A DNA stretch of 64,000 nucleotides from contig NZ_FNUC01000003.1 in assembly GCF_900106035.1 (NCBI RefSeq), positions 806,001-870,000 of the forward strand. Direction: 5' to 3'. This DNA is from Jiangella alba (GTDB taxonomy: Bacteria; Actinomycetota; Actinomycetes; Jiangellales; Jiangellaceae). Positions 16,796 through 25,902 of this stretch are shown piece after piece; the stretch's first letter is position 1; each line of letters begins with the position of its first letter. The position numbers and the translations under genes were made by a program. Below the pieces are notes generated by a model that made no database searches, was not told the DNA's origin, and saw nothing but the letters and a program-made list of their open reading frames with translations.

Positions 16796-16818
16796 CTATG
16801 CGTCAGTTCACTGCATAG
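16796..16818. promoter_or_regulatory. Inverted repeat in the divergent dehydratase/LacI promoter region
   Basis: CTATGC (16796-16801) and GCATAG (16813-16818), perfect arms with 11 bases between. It lies between the two divergent genes and is a candidate operator or minus-strand promoter element. Confidence 0.4.
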
Positions 16819-16825
16819 ACACCTC

Positions 16826-16855
16826 TTGACACACATCAGAAACGTTTGCAATGCT
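16826..16855 (+). promoter_or_regulatory. LacI gene promoter with LacI-type operator
   Basis: TTGACA at 16826-16831 is followed by a LacI-family style site with palindromic core AAACGTTT (16840-16847, central CG) and GTTTGCA half-site. A -10 like AATGCT is at 16850-16855 (18-base spacer). The operator between -35 and -10 suggests autoregulation and possibly control of the divergent dehydratase. Confidence 0.6.
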
Positions 16856-16897
16856 GCCGCCGCGTTACCAGTCCACCCAGCGTCGAGGAGGAGCCAC

Positions 16898-17890
16898 ATG
16901 GCCGTCACGATCGGCTCGGTCGCCAAGGCCGCCGGTGTCTCCGTCTCGACGGTGTCCCGCGCGCTCAACACGCCGGACCTCGTCAACGCCGCCACCCGGC
17001 AGCGGGTCGTGGCCGCCGCCGAGAAGCTCGGCTACACGCCCAACCAGGCGGCGCGGTCGCTGCGCGAGGGCCGCACGGAGTCGCTGGGGCTGCTGATCCC
17101 GGACATCACCAACCCGTTCTTCCCGCCGATCTTCAAGGCGATGCAGGAGCGGGCCAAGCGGTTGGGCTACACCCTGCTGGTGGCCGACAGCGACGAGCGC
17201 GAGGCCGACGAGCTCGAGACCATCGCCGCGGTGTCGAAGAAGGTCGACGGCCTGGTCCTCTGGGCGTCGATGCTGCCGGAGCACCGCCTCGCCGAGCTGG
17301 CCGAGCGGATGCCCGTCGTGCTGGTCAACCGCCAGGTGCCGGGGGTCAGCGAGGTGCACGTCTCGCTCACCGACGGCATGGCGCAGGCGGCCGAGCACCT
17401 CAAGGCGTACGGCCACCAGCGGTGCGTCTTCGTCGACGGCAACGGCAACCGGCCGGACCAGTCGCGGTCGAAGTCGATCCGGGCCGCGTTCGACGCGCAC
17501 GGCCTGTCGCTGATCGAGATCGGCCCGTACGAGCCCCGGTTCGAGACCGGGGTGCACGCCGCGCCGCTCGTCCTCGCCCACCAGGCGACCGCGGTGCTGG
17601 CGCACAACGACCTCGTCGCGATGGGCGTGCTGCACCAGCTCGCCGCGCTCGGCGCCTCGGTGCCGGGCGACGTCAGCGTGGTCGGCATCGACGACACGCT
17701 GCTGGCGTCGGTGTCCACACCGTCGCTGACGACCATCCGCATCGACCCGGACGAGATCGCCAGCCGGGCGGTCGACCTGCTCATCGGGCTGGTGCACGAG
17801 CGCCCGCCCGCCACGCCGGTGGTCCAGGTCGGGTCGCGGCTGATCCCGCGCGGCACGACCGGGCCGGTCCGGCGCGATCCGCAGCAGTAA
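16898..17890 (+). CDS. LacI-family transcriptional regulator
   Basis: 330 aa. N-terminal HTH: TIGSVAKAAGVSVSTVSRAL (residues 4-23) with the hinge YTPNQAARSLREGRT, then a periplasmic-binding-protein-like effector domain (LGLLIPDITNPFFPPIFKAM; AVLAHNDLVAMGVLHQLAAL; VPGDVSVVGIDDT). ATG at 16898 follows GAGGAGGA. First gene of a run of eight plus-strand genes to 28976. It most likely represses the transporter and hydrolase genes and responds to a breakdown product of their substrate. Confidence 0.94.
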   Translation: MAVTIGSVAKAAGVSVSTVSRALNTPDLVNAATRQRVVAAAEKLGYTPNQAARSLREGRTESLGLLIPDITNPFFPPIFKAMQERAKRLGYTLLVADSDEREADELETIAAVSKKVDGLVLWASMLPEHRLAELAERMPVVLVNRQVPGVSEVHVSLTDGMAQAAEHLKAYGHQRCVFVDGNGNRPDQSRSKSIRAAFDAHGLSLIEIGPYEPRFETGVHAAPLVLAHQATAVLAHNDLVAMGVLHQLAALGASVPGDVSVVGIDDTLLASVSTPSLTTIRIDPDEIASRAVDLLIGLVHERPPATPVVQVGSRLIPRGTTGPVRRDPQQ

Positions 17891-17951
17891 TCCGCCGGCG
17901 CACCGCCGGCACACCCCTTCTCCAGGTACGAGGAAGTCCTTGGGAGCGCAC

Positions 17952-19343
17952 ATGACATCCATGGCCACACCACGCCCACTTCGCCTCGGCGCGCTGCTGC
18001 TGAGCGGCATCGCCCTGCTCGCCGCATGTGGAGGTGACGACAACGCCGGCGGGAGCGGCGGCGACGGCGGCACCGTCACCATCCGCGTCCAGGGTCTGCC
18101 GCCGGGCACCGACCAGGCCGGGCAGGACCAGTTCAACGCGAAGATCGCCGAGTTCGAGGAGCAGAACCCCGACATCGAGATCGAGGCGTCGACCAACGAG
18201 TACGACCCGCAGACGTTCTCCGCGCTGCTGGCCGGCGGTGGCGTCGAGGACGTCATCCGGGTGCCGCTGACCGAGCCGCAGGGCCTGATCCAGCGCGGCC
18301 AGGTGCAGCCGATCACGCAGTACCTCGACGAGTGGGAGCACGCCGAGGAGATCAACCCGCAGGTGCTGGAGCCCATCTCCGACGCCGAGGGCGACGTCTA
18401 CGGCATCCCGCGCTCGCCGTTCGCGCTGGGCCTGGTCTACAACCGGGCGCTGTTCGAGCAGGCCGGCCTCGACCCCGACACCCCGCCGGCGACCTGGGAC
18501 GACGTCCGCACCGCCGCGCAGGCGATCAGCGCCGCCACCGGCGTGGCCGGCTTCGTGCACGAGTCCAAGGACGGCCAGGGCGGCTGGCAGCTGACGATGA
18601 TGGCGTACGCGCACGGCGGTGAGCTGGAGAAGGCCGACGGCGACACCTACGTCGCGGACTTCCAGAACGACGCCGTCCGCGACTCGCTCGGCCTGCTGCG
18701 CGAGATGCGCTGGACCGACCAGTCGATGGGCGAGACGCAGCTGCTCAACCAGGACGACGTCATCCGCCAGTTCGCGGCCGGGCAGGTCGGCATGTTCATG
18801 GGCACGCCGGGCACCTACCGGCTGGCGAAGCAGAACTTCGGCATGGAGGACACCGCGAACTACGGCGTCACGTCGATGCCGCAGGCCGGCGGCGACGCCA
18901 CCATGAGCGGCGGCGAGATCTTCATGGTGCCGGCGTCGGTGCCGGAGGACCGCGCCGCGGCCGCCGTCGAGTGGATGGTCTTCTACTACGCCGAGCCGCA
19001 GTACGACCCGGAGACCGCGGCCGCCGAGGCCGAGGCGCTGGCGCAGGACCCGGCCGCCGCGGTCGGCGTCCCGGTGCTGCCGATGTTCGACGACGCGCAG
19101 CAGCAGCTGATCAACGAGGCGGTCGCGCCGTTCGTCAACGTCGAGCTGGAGAACTTCCAGCCGTACCTCACCGGCACGCCGGAGCTCGAGCTCAAGCCGG
19201 AGCCGCCGCTCAACGCGCAGGGGCTCTACCAGGTGCTCGACCCGGTCGTGCAGGCCGTGCTGACCGACCCCGACGCCGACGTCGACGCGCTGCTCGCCGC
19301 GGCCGAGGACGAGGCCAACCGGCAGCTCGAAGCCGCCCAGTAG
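17952..19343 (+). CDS. CUT1 sugar ABC transporter, substrate-binding lipoprotein
   Basis: 463 aa family-1 solute-binding protein. Lipobox LLAAC near residue 20, then an Asp/Gly-rich linker and VTIRVQGLPPGTDQAGQDQF. Typical ligand-lobe segments are GIPRSPFALGLVYNRALFEQ and AAGQVGMFMGTPGTY. ATG at 17952 with GGGAG is preferred; an in-frame TTG at 17940 is an alternative. Feeds the permeases directly downstream. It is longer than many family members, suggesting an oligosaccharide ligand (inference). Confidence 0.92.
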   Translation: MTSMATPRPLRLGALLLSGIALLAACGGDDNAGGSGGDGGTVTIRVQGLPPGTDQAGQDQFNAKIAEFEEQNPDIEIEASTNEYDPQTFSALLAGGGVEDVIRVPLTEPQGLIQRGQVQPITQYLDEWEHAEEINPQVLEPISDAEGDVYGIPRSPFALGLVYNRALFEQAGLDPDTPPATWDDVRTAAQAISAATGVAGFVHESKDGQGGWQLTMMAYAHGGELEKADGDTYVADFQNDAVRDSLGLLREMRWTDQSMGETQLLNQDDVIRQFAAGQVGMFMGTPGTYRLAKQNFGMEDTANYGVTSMPQAGGDATMSGGEIFMVPASVPEDRAAAAVEWMVFYYAEPQYDPETAAAEAEALAQDPAAAVGVPVLPMFDDAQQQLINEAVAPFVNVELENFQPYLTGTPELELKPEPPLNAQGLYQVLDPVVQAVLTDPDADVDALLAAAEDEANRQLEAAQ

Positions 19344-19362
19344 TAGCCGGAGGACATCGACA

Positions 19363-20310
19363 GTGACGACGGCGACGGTCACCCGTCCGGACGAGGAGCA
19401 GGCGGACCGGCAGGTCCGGGCCGCCCGCTCCCGCCGGTGGCGGGCCGGCGGGCGCAGGGAGCTCACCGGGCTGCTGTTCCTGCTCCCCGCGATCGCGATC
19501 TTCGGCCTGTTCGCGTGGTGGCCGATCGTCCGCGGGCTGATCATCAGCTTCCAGCGGACCGACCTGATGGGCAGCAGCGAGTGGGTCGGCCTGGACAACT
19601 TCCAGGCGCTGTTCGCCGACCCGCTGCTGGGCACGGCGGTGCAGAACACGCTGCTGTTCGTCGGGCTGGGTGTGCTGATCGGGTTCCCGGCGCCGCTGAT
19701 CCTGGCGTCGGTGCTGTCGACGGTGCGCCGGCTCGGCGGGGTGTACCGGTTCCTCGTCTACCTGCCGGTGGTGATCCCGCCGGTGGTGTCGGTGCTGCTG
19801 TGGAAGTGGTTCTACGATCCGGGCGCCGGCCTGTTCAACGAACTGCTCGGCAAGGTCGGGCTGGGTCCGTACCCGTGGCTGGAGTCGCCGGACACCGCGA
19901 TGCTCAGCCTGGTGCTGGAGTCGACCTGGGCCGGCATGGGCGGCACCGTCCTCATCTACCTGGCCGCGATGGTGGGCATCCCGCAGGAGCTGTACGAGGC
20001 GGCCGAGATCGACGGCGCCAACCTGTGGCAGCGCATCTGGCACGTCATGCTGCCGCAGCTGCGCACGGTGATCGCGCTGCTGCTGCTGTGGCAGCTGATC
20101 AACACCGTGCAGGTGTTCACCGAGCCGTACGTGTTCACCGGCGGCGGGCCGCAGAACTCCACGACCACCGTCCTCCTGCTGATCTTCCGCTACGGGTTCC
20201 AGCAGGGCAACTACGGGCAGGCCGCGGCGCTGGCCTTCCTGCTCGCCCTCGCGCTCGCCCTGATGTCGGCGGTGTACCTGCGGGCCACCCGGAGCTGGAG
20301 CAAGTCATGA
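19363..20310 (+). CDS. CUT1 sugar ABC transporter permease (MalF type)
   Basis: 315 aa, GTG start behind CGGAGGA. Six membrane segments, first LLFLLPAIAIFGLFAWWPIV. EAA loop ELYEAAEIDGANLWQRIWHV near residue 210. Overlaps the next permease by ATGA. As in the first transporter operon, no ATPase is encoded nearby. Confidence 0.93.
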   Translation: MTTATVTRPDEEQADRQVRAARSRRWRAGGRRELTGLLFLLPAIAIFGLFAWWPIVRGLIISFQRTDLMGSSEWVGLDNFQALFADPLLGTAVQNTLLFVGLGVLIGFPAPLILASVLSTVRRLGGVYRFLVYLPVVIPPVVSVLLWKWFYDPGAGLFNELLGKVGLGPYPWLESPDTAMLSLVLESTWAGMGGTVLIYLAAMVGIPQELYEAAEIDGANLWQRIWHVMLPQLRTVIALLLLWQLINTVQVFTEPYVFTGGGPQNSTTTVLLLIFRYGFQQGNYGQAAALAFLLALALALMSAVYLRATRSWSKS

Positions 20311-21176
20311 GCGGATTCGTCTCCGAGACCAGCCGGCGCCGGCCGGGCACCCGCCGCGCGCTGTTCACCGTCCACGGCCTCACCCTGATCGCCCTGGTGC
20401 TGATCGGGCTCGGGCCGCTGTACTGGGCGGCCAAGGGTGCGGTCTCGTCGCCGACCGAACTGGTGACGAACCCGCTCGCGCTGTGGCCGGCCGACGCGCG
20501 CTGGGCCAACTTCTCGCTGGCGTGGGACGACCTCGAGGTCGGCCGGTACGTGCTGAACAGCTTCTGGATCGTGCTCGGCTCGTGGGCCGTGCAGCTGTTC
20601 GTGGCGGCGACGGCGGGGTTCGCGCTGTCGGTGCTGCGGCCGAGGATCGGCCCGTACGTGTACGGCGCGATCCTGGCCACGATGTTCGTGCCGTACACGG
20701 TGTCGATGGTCAGCCTGTTCCTCACCATCATCGACCTGCCGATCCTGGGCATCAACATCGCCAACTCCTACTGGGCGATCTGGTTGCCGGCCGGCGCCAA
20801 CGCGTTCAACGTGCTGCTGGCGAAGGGGTTCTTCGACGCGCTGCCGAAGGAGCTGTTCGACGCGGCGAAGGTCGACGGCGCGGGCACCTGGCGGCTGCTG
20901 TGGAGCATCGTGCTGCCGATGAGCCGGCCGATCCTCGCCGTCATCAGCCTGCTCGCCGTCATGCATTCGTGGAAGGACTTCATCTGGCCGCTGGTCGCGA
21001 TCGCCGACCCGCAGAAGCAGCCGATCGCCGTCGCGCTGACGGTGCTGGCCGGCCAGGCGCCACAGGACCAGCTGATCGCCGCGATGGTGCTCGCGCTGGT
21101 CCCGCCGGTGCTCGTCTTCCTGGCCTTCCAGCGCCAGATCGTCGCCGGCCTCGGTTTCACGGGGGTGAAGGGCTAG
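20307..21176 (+). CDS. CUT1 sugar ABC transporter permease (MalG type)
   Basis: 289 aa, six membrane segments, EAA motif ELFDAAKVDGAGTWRLLWSI near residue 190, then WKDFIWPLVA. ATG overlaps the previous TGA. Completes the membrane part of the transporter. Confidence 0.93.
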   Translation: MSGFVSETSRRRPGTRRALFTVHGLTLIALVLIGLGPLYWAAKGAVSSPTELVTNPLALWPADARWANFSLAWDDLEVGRYVLNSFWIVLGSWAVQLFVAATAGFALSVLRPRIGPYVYGAILATMFVPYTVSMVSLFLTIIDLPILGINIANSYWAIWLPAGANAFNVLLAKGFFDALPKELFDAAKVDGAGTWRLLWSIVLPMSRPILAVISLLAVMHSWKDFIWPLVAIADPQKQPIAVALTVLAGQAPQDQLIAAMVLALVPPVLVFLAFQRQIVAGLGFTGVKG

Positions 21177-21254
21177 CGGCGCCGCCAGACAGCGCTGATT
21201 CAGCCCGTGCTCTGACGCACGTTCCGCACTTCGACGAAGAAGGAGGGACGCACC

Positions 21255-23567
21255 ATGCCCGAATTGTCCAGACGTACCTTCGTCCGCGGCTCGCTCGCGG
21301 CCGGCGGCACCGGCCTGCTGGCCACGACGCTGCCGGGAGCGGCACATGCCGCGGAGCTCACCGCCGCCGACCCGGGTGGCACCGTCCGGCTGGCCGTCGA
21401 CGAGACCAGCGGCCAGATCCGCGTGCTCGACGCCGGCGGCGTGCACCGGCTGACGATCACGCACTTCAAGTACTCCGGCAGCGCCCGCACGTTCGGCGCG
21501 TCGCGGGTGACCCAGCCCAGCGCGACCGAGATCGAGATCGAGTACGTCACCCAGCACCCGGACGTGACGGTGAAGGCGGTGATCGTCGCCGGACTGCGCA
21601 AGGCGCGCATCCGCTGGGAGGTGTCCGGGCCCGCCGCGACGCCGGACGACTTCGCCATCGGCCGGGTGGTGGTGAACGGCACCGAGACCTACCGGCCGGT
21701 CGCGCTGTGGAACCGCGAGACCGGCGGCGGGATCCCGTACGAGACCTCGCACGGCGCCGGCTACGCGTGCACGTACGCCGACAACCGGCTGCTGCTGCGG
21801 CTGCGCGACAGCACGCTGCGCTTCGGCGACGCCACCTGGATGCACGCGCCGGGCGTGGCGTCCGGCACCGGCTACGTCACCGAGGCGGTGCTGGTGCCCG
21901 GCCTCATGCGCCCGCACGCGGCCGGCGTCATCGCCCGCGACGTCGTCACGCCGCTGGGCGTCGAGCTGTGGGCCGACCAGCCGTTCCACGTGTGGCCGAC
22001 CGGCGGCGCGAAGACGGTGCACGCCCAGGTGGTGAACTCGCTGACGACGGCCCGGCAGGTGCGCCTCGCCTGGACCGCCCGCACCTGGTCCGGCGCGGTG
22101 CAGAGCGGGTCGGCCGGCCCCGTGACGGTGTCGCCGCGGACGGTGTGGAACCCGTCGTTCGACGTCACGCTGGGCGGCCGCGACATCGCGTTCGTCGAGG
22201 CCGTGGTCACCGACGACGCCGACCCGGCCGTCACGGCGTTCTCGCGGACCAACCTCGCCGTGCTGTCGGCGTACACCTACCAGGACGGCGCCGCCAGCAG
22301 GTTCGGCGTCTCGAACTACCCGTGGCTGCTCAGCGGGCCGGGGCCGGACGAGACCGCCGCGCTGATGAAGCTGATCGGCATGAAGTGGGTCCGCACCGCC
22401 TACGACGGCGCGCCCGGCATCGCGCCCGCCGACCTCGACCGCCACGGCCTGCTGCACAACGTCCAGCTCGGCGGCATCCCGTACGGCAAGACCGCCACTG
22501 AGCAGCGCGCCTGGGCCGACGCCATGGTCGCCCGCTGCGTCACCGCCGGCGCCCGCTACTACGAGTGCGGCAACGAGCTGAACATCATCGAGACCGAGCG
22601 CACCCCGGCCGAGTACGTCAACGCCGGGCTGCGTCCGCTGCGGGCCGCCATGGCGGCCCGGCCGGACGCCACCTTCAAGGTGATGACCTGCGGTCTCGCC
22701 GGGCTGGACTCGGTCTGGCTGGACGGGTTCGGCGCGGCGGGCGGGTGGAGCGAGGTGGACGTGCTCGCGTACCACCCGGGCCGCGGCAACTACGTCGCCG
22801 ACTACTCCCCGCCGGAGCCGTGGCTGGAGCCCAGCGGCAAGCGCAAGCCGGTGTTCTGGAACTTCATCGGCTCGCTGCGCAAGGCGCACGAGGCGCGCAC
22901 GGTCAACGGCGGCAAGGAGCTGTGGCTGACCGAGGCGTACGCGTCGACGCTGCCGAACCGCTGGTGGACCGACACCTACCGGCACGCCGCCGAGAACGTG
23001 CTGCTGCAGCTGATGTTCGCCAGGGCGCACGACGTCCGGTGCGTCACCTGGTACACCCTCGACGACGGCATCGAGCAGCAGCCGCGCGAGGCGAACGCCG
23101 CTGACATCGAGTACCACTTCGGCCTGCTGGTCCGCGACCGCAGCCCGAAGCCGTCGCTGCTGGCCTTCGCCACCGCGGCCCGCTTCCTCGACCAGGCCGA
23201 CTACCTCGGCCGGGTCACGTTCTCCGACCCCGAGGTCAAGGGCCTGCTGTTCGACACCCCCACCGGCCGGTTCTCGGTGCTGTGGACCCGCCACGACGGC
23301 TACGTCCTCAACAACGACCCGGCCCGCCGCGACCCCGCCAACCCGGACTACTACCGGACGCCGGAGCCGTGGCTGGACCCGTGGCCGACGAAGACGCCGG
23401 TGTCGCTGCCCACCCCGGCCGCGACCACCACCGTCCGGGAGCTGAACAGCATCGGCCAGGAGACCCTGCACACCGCCGCCGGCAGCCGCGTCGCCGTCAC
23501 CCTCGACGGCGCGCCGCGCATCTTCGTCGGCCTCGATCTGACCACCACCGCCACGTACCCCGTTTGA
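21255..23567 (+). CDS. Tat-exported glycoside-hydrolase-like protein, paralogue 1
   Basis: 770 aa. Twin-arginine signal SRRTFVRGSLAAGGTGLLAT, cleavage near AHAAE. An N-terminal beta-rich domain (to ~residue 345) is followed by a TIM-barrel-like domain. YYECGNELNII (Asn-Glu, position of the acid/base in clan GH-A) and KELWLTEAYAS (Glu, position of the nucleophile) are the probable catalytic pair, about 125 residues apart. HPGRGNY and WYTLDD lie between or after. The closest recognisable type is GH39/GH-A, but I do not assign a family. GAAGGAGGG precedes the ATG. About 37-45% identical by eye to the next gene. Confidence 0.8.
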   Translation: MPELSRRTFVRGSLAAGGTGLLATTLPGAAHAAELTAADPGGTVRLAVDETSGQIRVLDAGGVHRLTITHFKYSGSARTFGASRVTQPSATEIEIEYVTQHPDVTVKAVIVAGLRKARIRWEVSGPAATPDDFAIGRVVVNGTETYRPVALWNRETGGGIPYETSHGAGYACTYADNRLLLRLRDSTLRFGDATWMHAPGVASGTGYVTEAVLVPGLMRPHAAGVIARDVVTPLGVELWADQPFHVWPTGGAKTVHAQVVNSLTTARQVRLAWTARTWSGAVQSGSAGPVTVSPRTVWNPSFDVTLGGRDIAFVEAVVTDDADPAVTAFSRTNLAVLSAYTYQDGAASRFGVSNYPWLLSGPGPDETAALMKLIGMKWVRTAYDGAPGIAPADLDRHGLLHNVQLGGIPYGKTATEQRAWADAMVARCVTAGARYYECGNELNIIETERTPAEYVNAGLRPLRAAMAARPDATFKVMTCGLAGLDSVWLDGFGAAGGWSEVDVLAYHPGRGNYVADYSPPEPWLEPSGKRKPVFWNFIGSLRKAHEARTVNGGKELWLTEAYASTLPNRWWTDTYRHAAENVLLQLMFARAHDVRCVTWYTLDDGIEQQPREANAADIEYHFGLLVRDRSPKPSLLAFATAARFLDQADYLGRVTFSDPEVKGLLFDTPTGRFSVLWTRHDGYVLNNDPARRDPANPDYYRTPEPWLDPWPTKTPVSLPTPAATTTVRELNSIGQETLHTAAGSRVAVTLDGAPRIFVGLDLTTTATYPV

Positions 23568-23578
23568 GAGGACCTGAC

Positions 23579-25897
23579 ATGGGAGAACTCCACCTGACCC
23601 GGCGCACGTTCGTCGGCGCCGCGGGATCGGTGGCCGTCGGCGCCGGGCTGCTGCCGGGGGTGGTCGCGCAGGCGGCCGCCGCCGAGCCCGTCACCATCGG
23701 CGCGGACGGCATCGTCGTCACCGCGGGGACCGACGGCGCGGTGACGGTCGCCGACGGCGCGGGCGTGCAGCGGCTGAAGCTGGCGCACTTCATGGTCAAG
23801 GACACCGTGCTCGGGCAGCAGCGCACCTACAGCGGCACGCCGTCCGCGATCACGCTGCCGGACGGGCGCCCGGCCATCCGGGTCGACTACCGCATGGGCA
23901 GCACCGGCGTAGGCATCACCGTCCGCGGCACGTTCGACGTCACCGCGCACCGCCTGCACGTGCGCTGGGAGGCCACCAGCGGCAACCAGATGTACCTGAA
24001 CTCGCAGTTCCACCGGGTGGCCGTCGGCGACGCCGGCCCGGAGAGCACCAAGGCGCTGACCCGCTGGAACCGCGACAGCGGCGGCGGCGTGCCGTTCGAG
24101 ACCAACGACGGCGTCATCTACGCGCGCAGCTGGCCCGACACCGCCGGGTTCCTGCGCATCGCCGACAGCAACCCTGCCTGGAGCGCCGGCGAGTGGGTGC
24201 ACGTCGCCGGGAAGTACGAGGGCGACGTGCTGGTGCACGACGTCGACGTCGTGATCGGCGACCTGCGCCCGGCCGCGGCGAACGCGCTGGCCCAGGCCCG
24301 CCCGCTGGGCATCGACATCTGGACCGACCAGCCGTTCAACCTGTGGGACGGCCCCGGCCACGCGATGGCCGTGCACGCGCAGGCCGTCAACGGCGGAGCC
24401 GCCGCGCGCGACGTCGAGCTGAGCTGGTGGGGCCGCGACTTCGACGGCGTCGTCGTCGCCAGCGGGCAGCAGACGCTGCGGCTGTCCGCCGGCGGGGTGG
24501 ACCAGCGCACCGTCGAGTTCCCGTCGCCGGAGCAGGGCATCGTGTTCGTCGAGGTGCGGGTCGCCGCCGGCGACGACGAGGCGTTCGCGCGCACCACGCT
24601 GGCGTCGCTGCGTCCGCACCAGTACCAGGCGGGCGGCAAGGTCGGCATCGCCAACTACCCGTGGCTGCTGCAGCCGAGCAAGGACGACGTCGCCGCGCTG
24701 CTGAAGCGGATCGGCGTCGCGTCGGTGCGCATCGCCTACAACGGCGCGCCCGGCATCGCGCCGGCCGAGCTGGAGGCCATGGGCATCATGCCGAACATCC
24801 AGCACGGCGACGTCGTGTTCGACGCGCCGCCGGAGGAGGTCAAGGCCTGGGCGGCGGAGCTGGTGGACGTCGTCGTCGACGCCGGCGCGCACTACTTCGA
24901 GGTCGACAACGAGCGCAACCAGCCGTGGATGTCCGGCCAGTTCACCGAGGAGTACATCCGCGACGGCCTGCGCCCGGTGGTCGAGCGGCTGGCCGAGGTC
25001 GGCTCCGACGTCAAGGTGATGAACACCGGCCTCGGCGGCATGGACGTCAACTGGCTGGACAACTTCCACGCCAACGGCGGCTGGGACCTCATCGACGTGT
25101 TCGCGTTCCACCCCGGCCGCGGCAACTTCACCCCGGACTACGCGCCGACGCCGGACGAGTGGGAGCAGGGCAGCAACGGCAGCTACTGGAACTTCCTCGG
25201 CGGCCTGCGCGAGGCCCGCCGGCGCGTCGACGAGTACGGTGGCGACAAGGAGCTGTGGCTGACCGAGGCGTACTCGTGCACCCGGCCGAACCACTGGTGG
25301 AACGACACCATGCGCCAGTCGGCCGAGAACGTCCTGCTCACGCTCGCGCTGTGCATGTCAGAGGGGGTCGACGGCGTCAACTGGTACCAGCTACACGACA
25401 GCATCATCCACCAGCCGCAGAAGGCGAACCCCACCAACCCGGAGTACCACTTCGGGCTGATGAACCGCGACACCAGCGCGAAGCCGTCGCTGCTCGCGTA
25501 CGCCACCGCGACCCGGCTGCTGGAGGGCGCGGAGTTCGTCCGCTGGCTGTCGTTCGACGACCCCGAGGTCAAGGGCTTGCAGTTCGAGACGCCGGACGGG
25601 CCGATGTCGATCCTGTGGACCCGCAAGGACGGCTACTTCCTCAACGCCGAGCACGGCGCCGAGGCGTACTACCCGCACCCGGAGGCGTGGGAGGACGACT
25701 GGCCCACCAAGACCGACGTCGCGTTCCGCGGCGCGCGGCTGCGCGAGGTCGACGTGCTCGGCCGCGAGCGGACCGTCACCGGGTCGCGCGGCGCCGTCGG
25801 CGTCGTCCTGGACGGCACCCCGCGGGTCTACTTCGGCCTCGGCGACCAGCCGGAGCGCCGGGTCTCGTCGATCACGCACCGTCCGGTGGAGGGCTGA
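23579..25897 (+). CDS. Tat-exported glycoside-hydrolase-like protein, paralogue 2
   Basis: 772 aa, same architecture as the preceding gene: Tat signal TRRTFVGAAGSVAVGAGLLP, beta-rich N-terminal domain with the shared RWNRDSGGGVPFETN-type segment and the shared ELWADQPF/IDIWTDQPFNLW motif. The barrel has YFEVDNERNQP where paralogue 1 has YYECGNELNII, and KELWLTEAYSC. The presumed acid/base Asn-Glu is kept (DNER). The two probably attack different linkages or chain ends of one polymer outside the cell. Only 11 bases separate them; GAGAGGA precedes the ATG. Confidence 0.8.
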   Translation: MGELHLTRRTFVGAAGSVAVGAGLLPGVVAQAAAAEPVTIGADGIVVTAGTDGAVTVADGAGVQRLKLAHFMVKDTVLGQQRTYSGTPSAITLPDGRPAIRVDYRMGSTGVGITVRGTFDVTAHRLHVRWEATSGNQMYLNSQFHRVAVGDAGPESTKALTRWNRDSGGGVPFETNDGVIYARSWPDTAGFLRIADSNPAWSAGEWVHVAGKYEGDVLVHDVDVVIGDLRPAAANALAQARPLGIDIWTDQPFNLWDGPGHAMAVHAQAVNGGAAARDVELSWWGRDFDGVVVASGQQTLRLSAGGVDQRTVEFPSPEQGIVFVEVRVAAGDDEAFARTTLASLRPHQYQAGGKVGIANYPWLLQPSKDDVAALLKRIGVASVRIAYNGAPGIAPAELEAMGIMPNIQHGDVVFDAPPEEVKAWAAELVDVVVDAGAHYFEVDNERNQPWMSGQFTEEYIRDGLRPVVERLAEVGSDVKVMNTGLGGMDVNWLDNFHANGGWDLIDVFAFHPGRGNFTPDYAPTPDEWEQGSNGSYWNFLGGLREARRRVDEYGGDKELWLTEAYSCTRPNHWWNDTMRQSAENVLLTLALCMSEGVDGVNWYQLHDSIIHQPQKANPTNPEYHFGLMNRDTSAKPSLLAYATATRLLEGAEFVRWLSFDDPEVKGLQFETPDGPMSILWTRKDGYFLNAEHGAEAYYPHPEAWEDDWPTKTDVAFRGARLREVDVLGRERTVTGSRGAVGVVLDGTPRVYFGLGDQPERRVSSITHRPVEG

Positions 25898-25902
25898 GCT
25901 TC

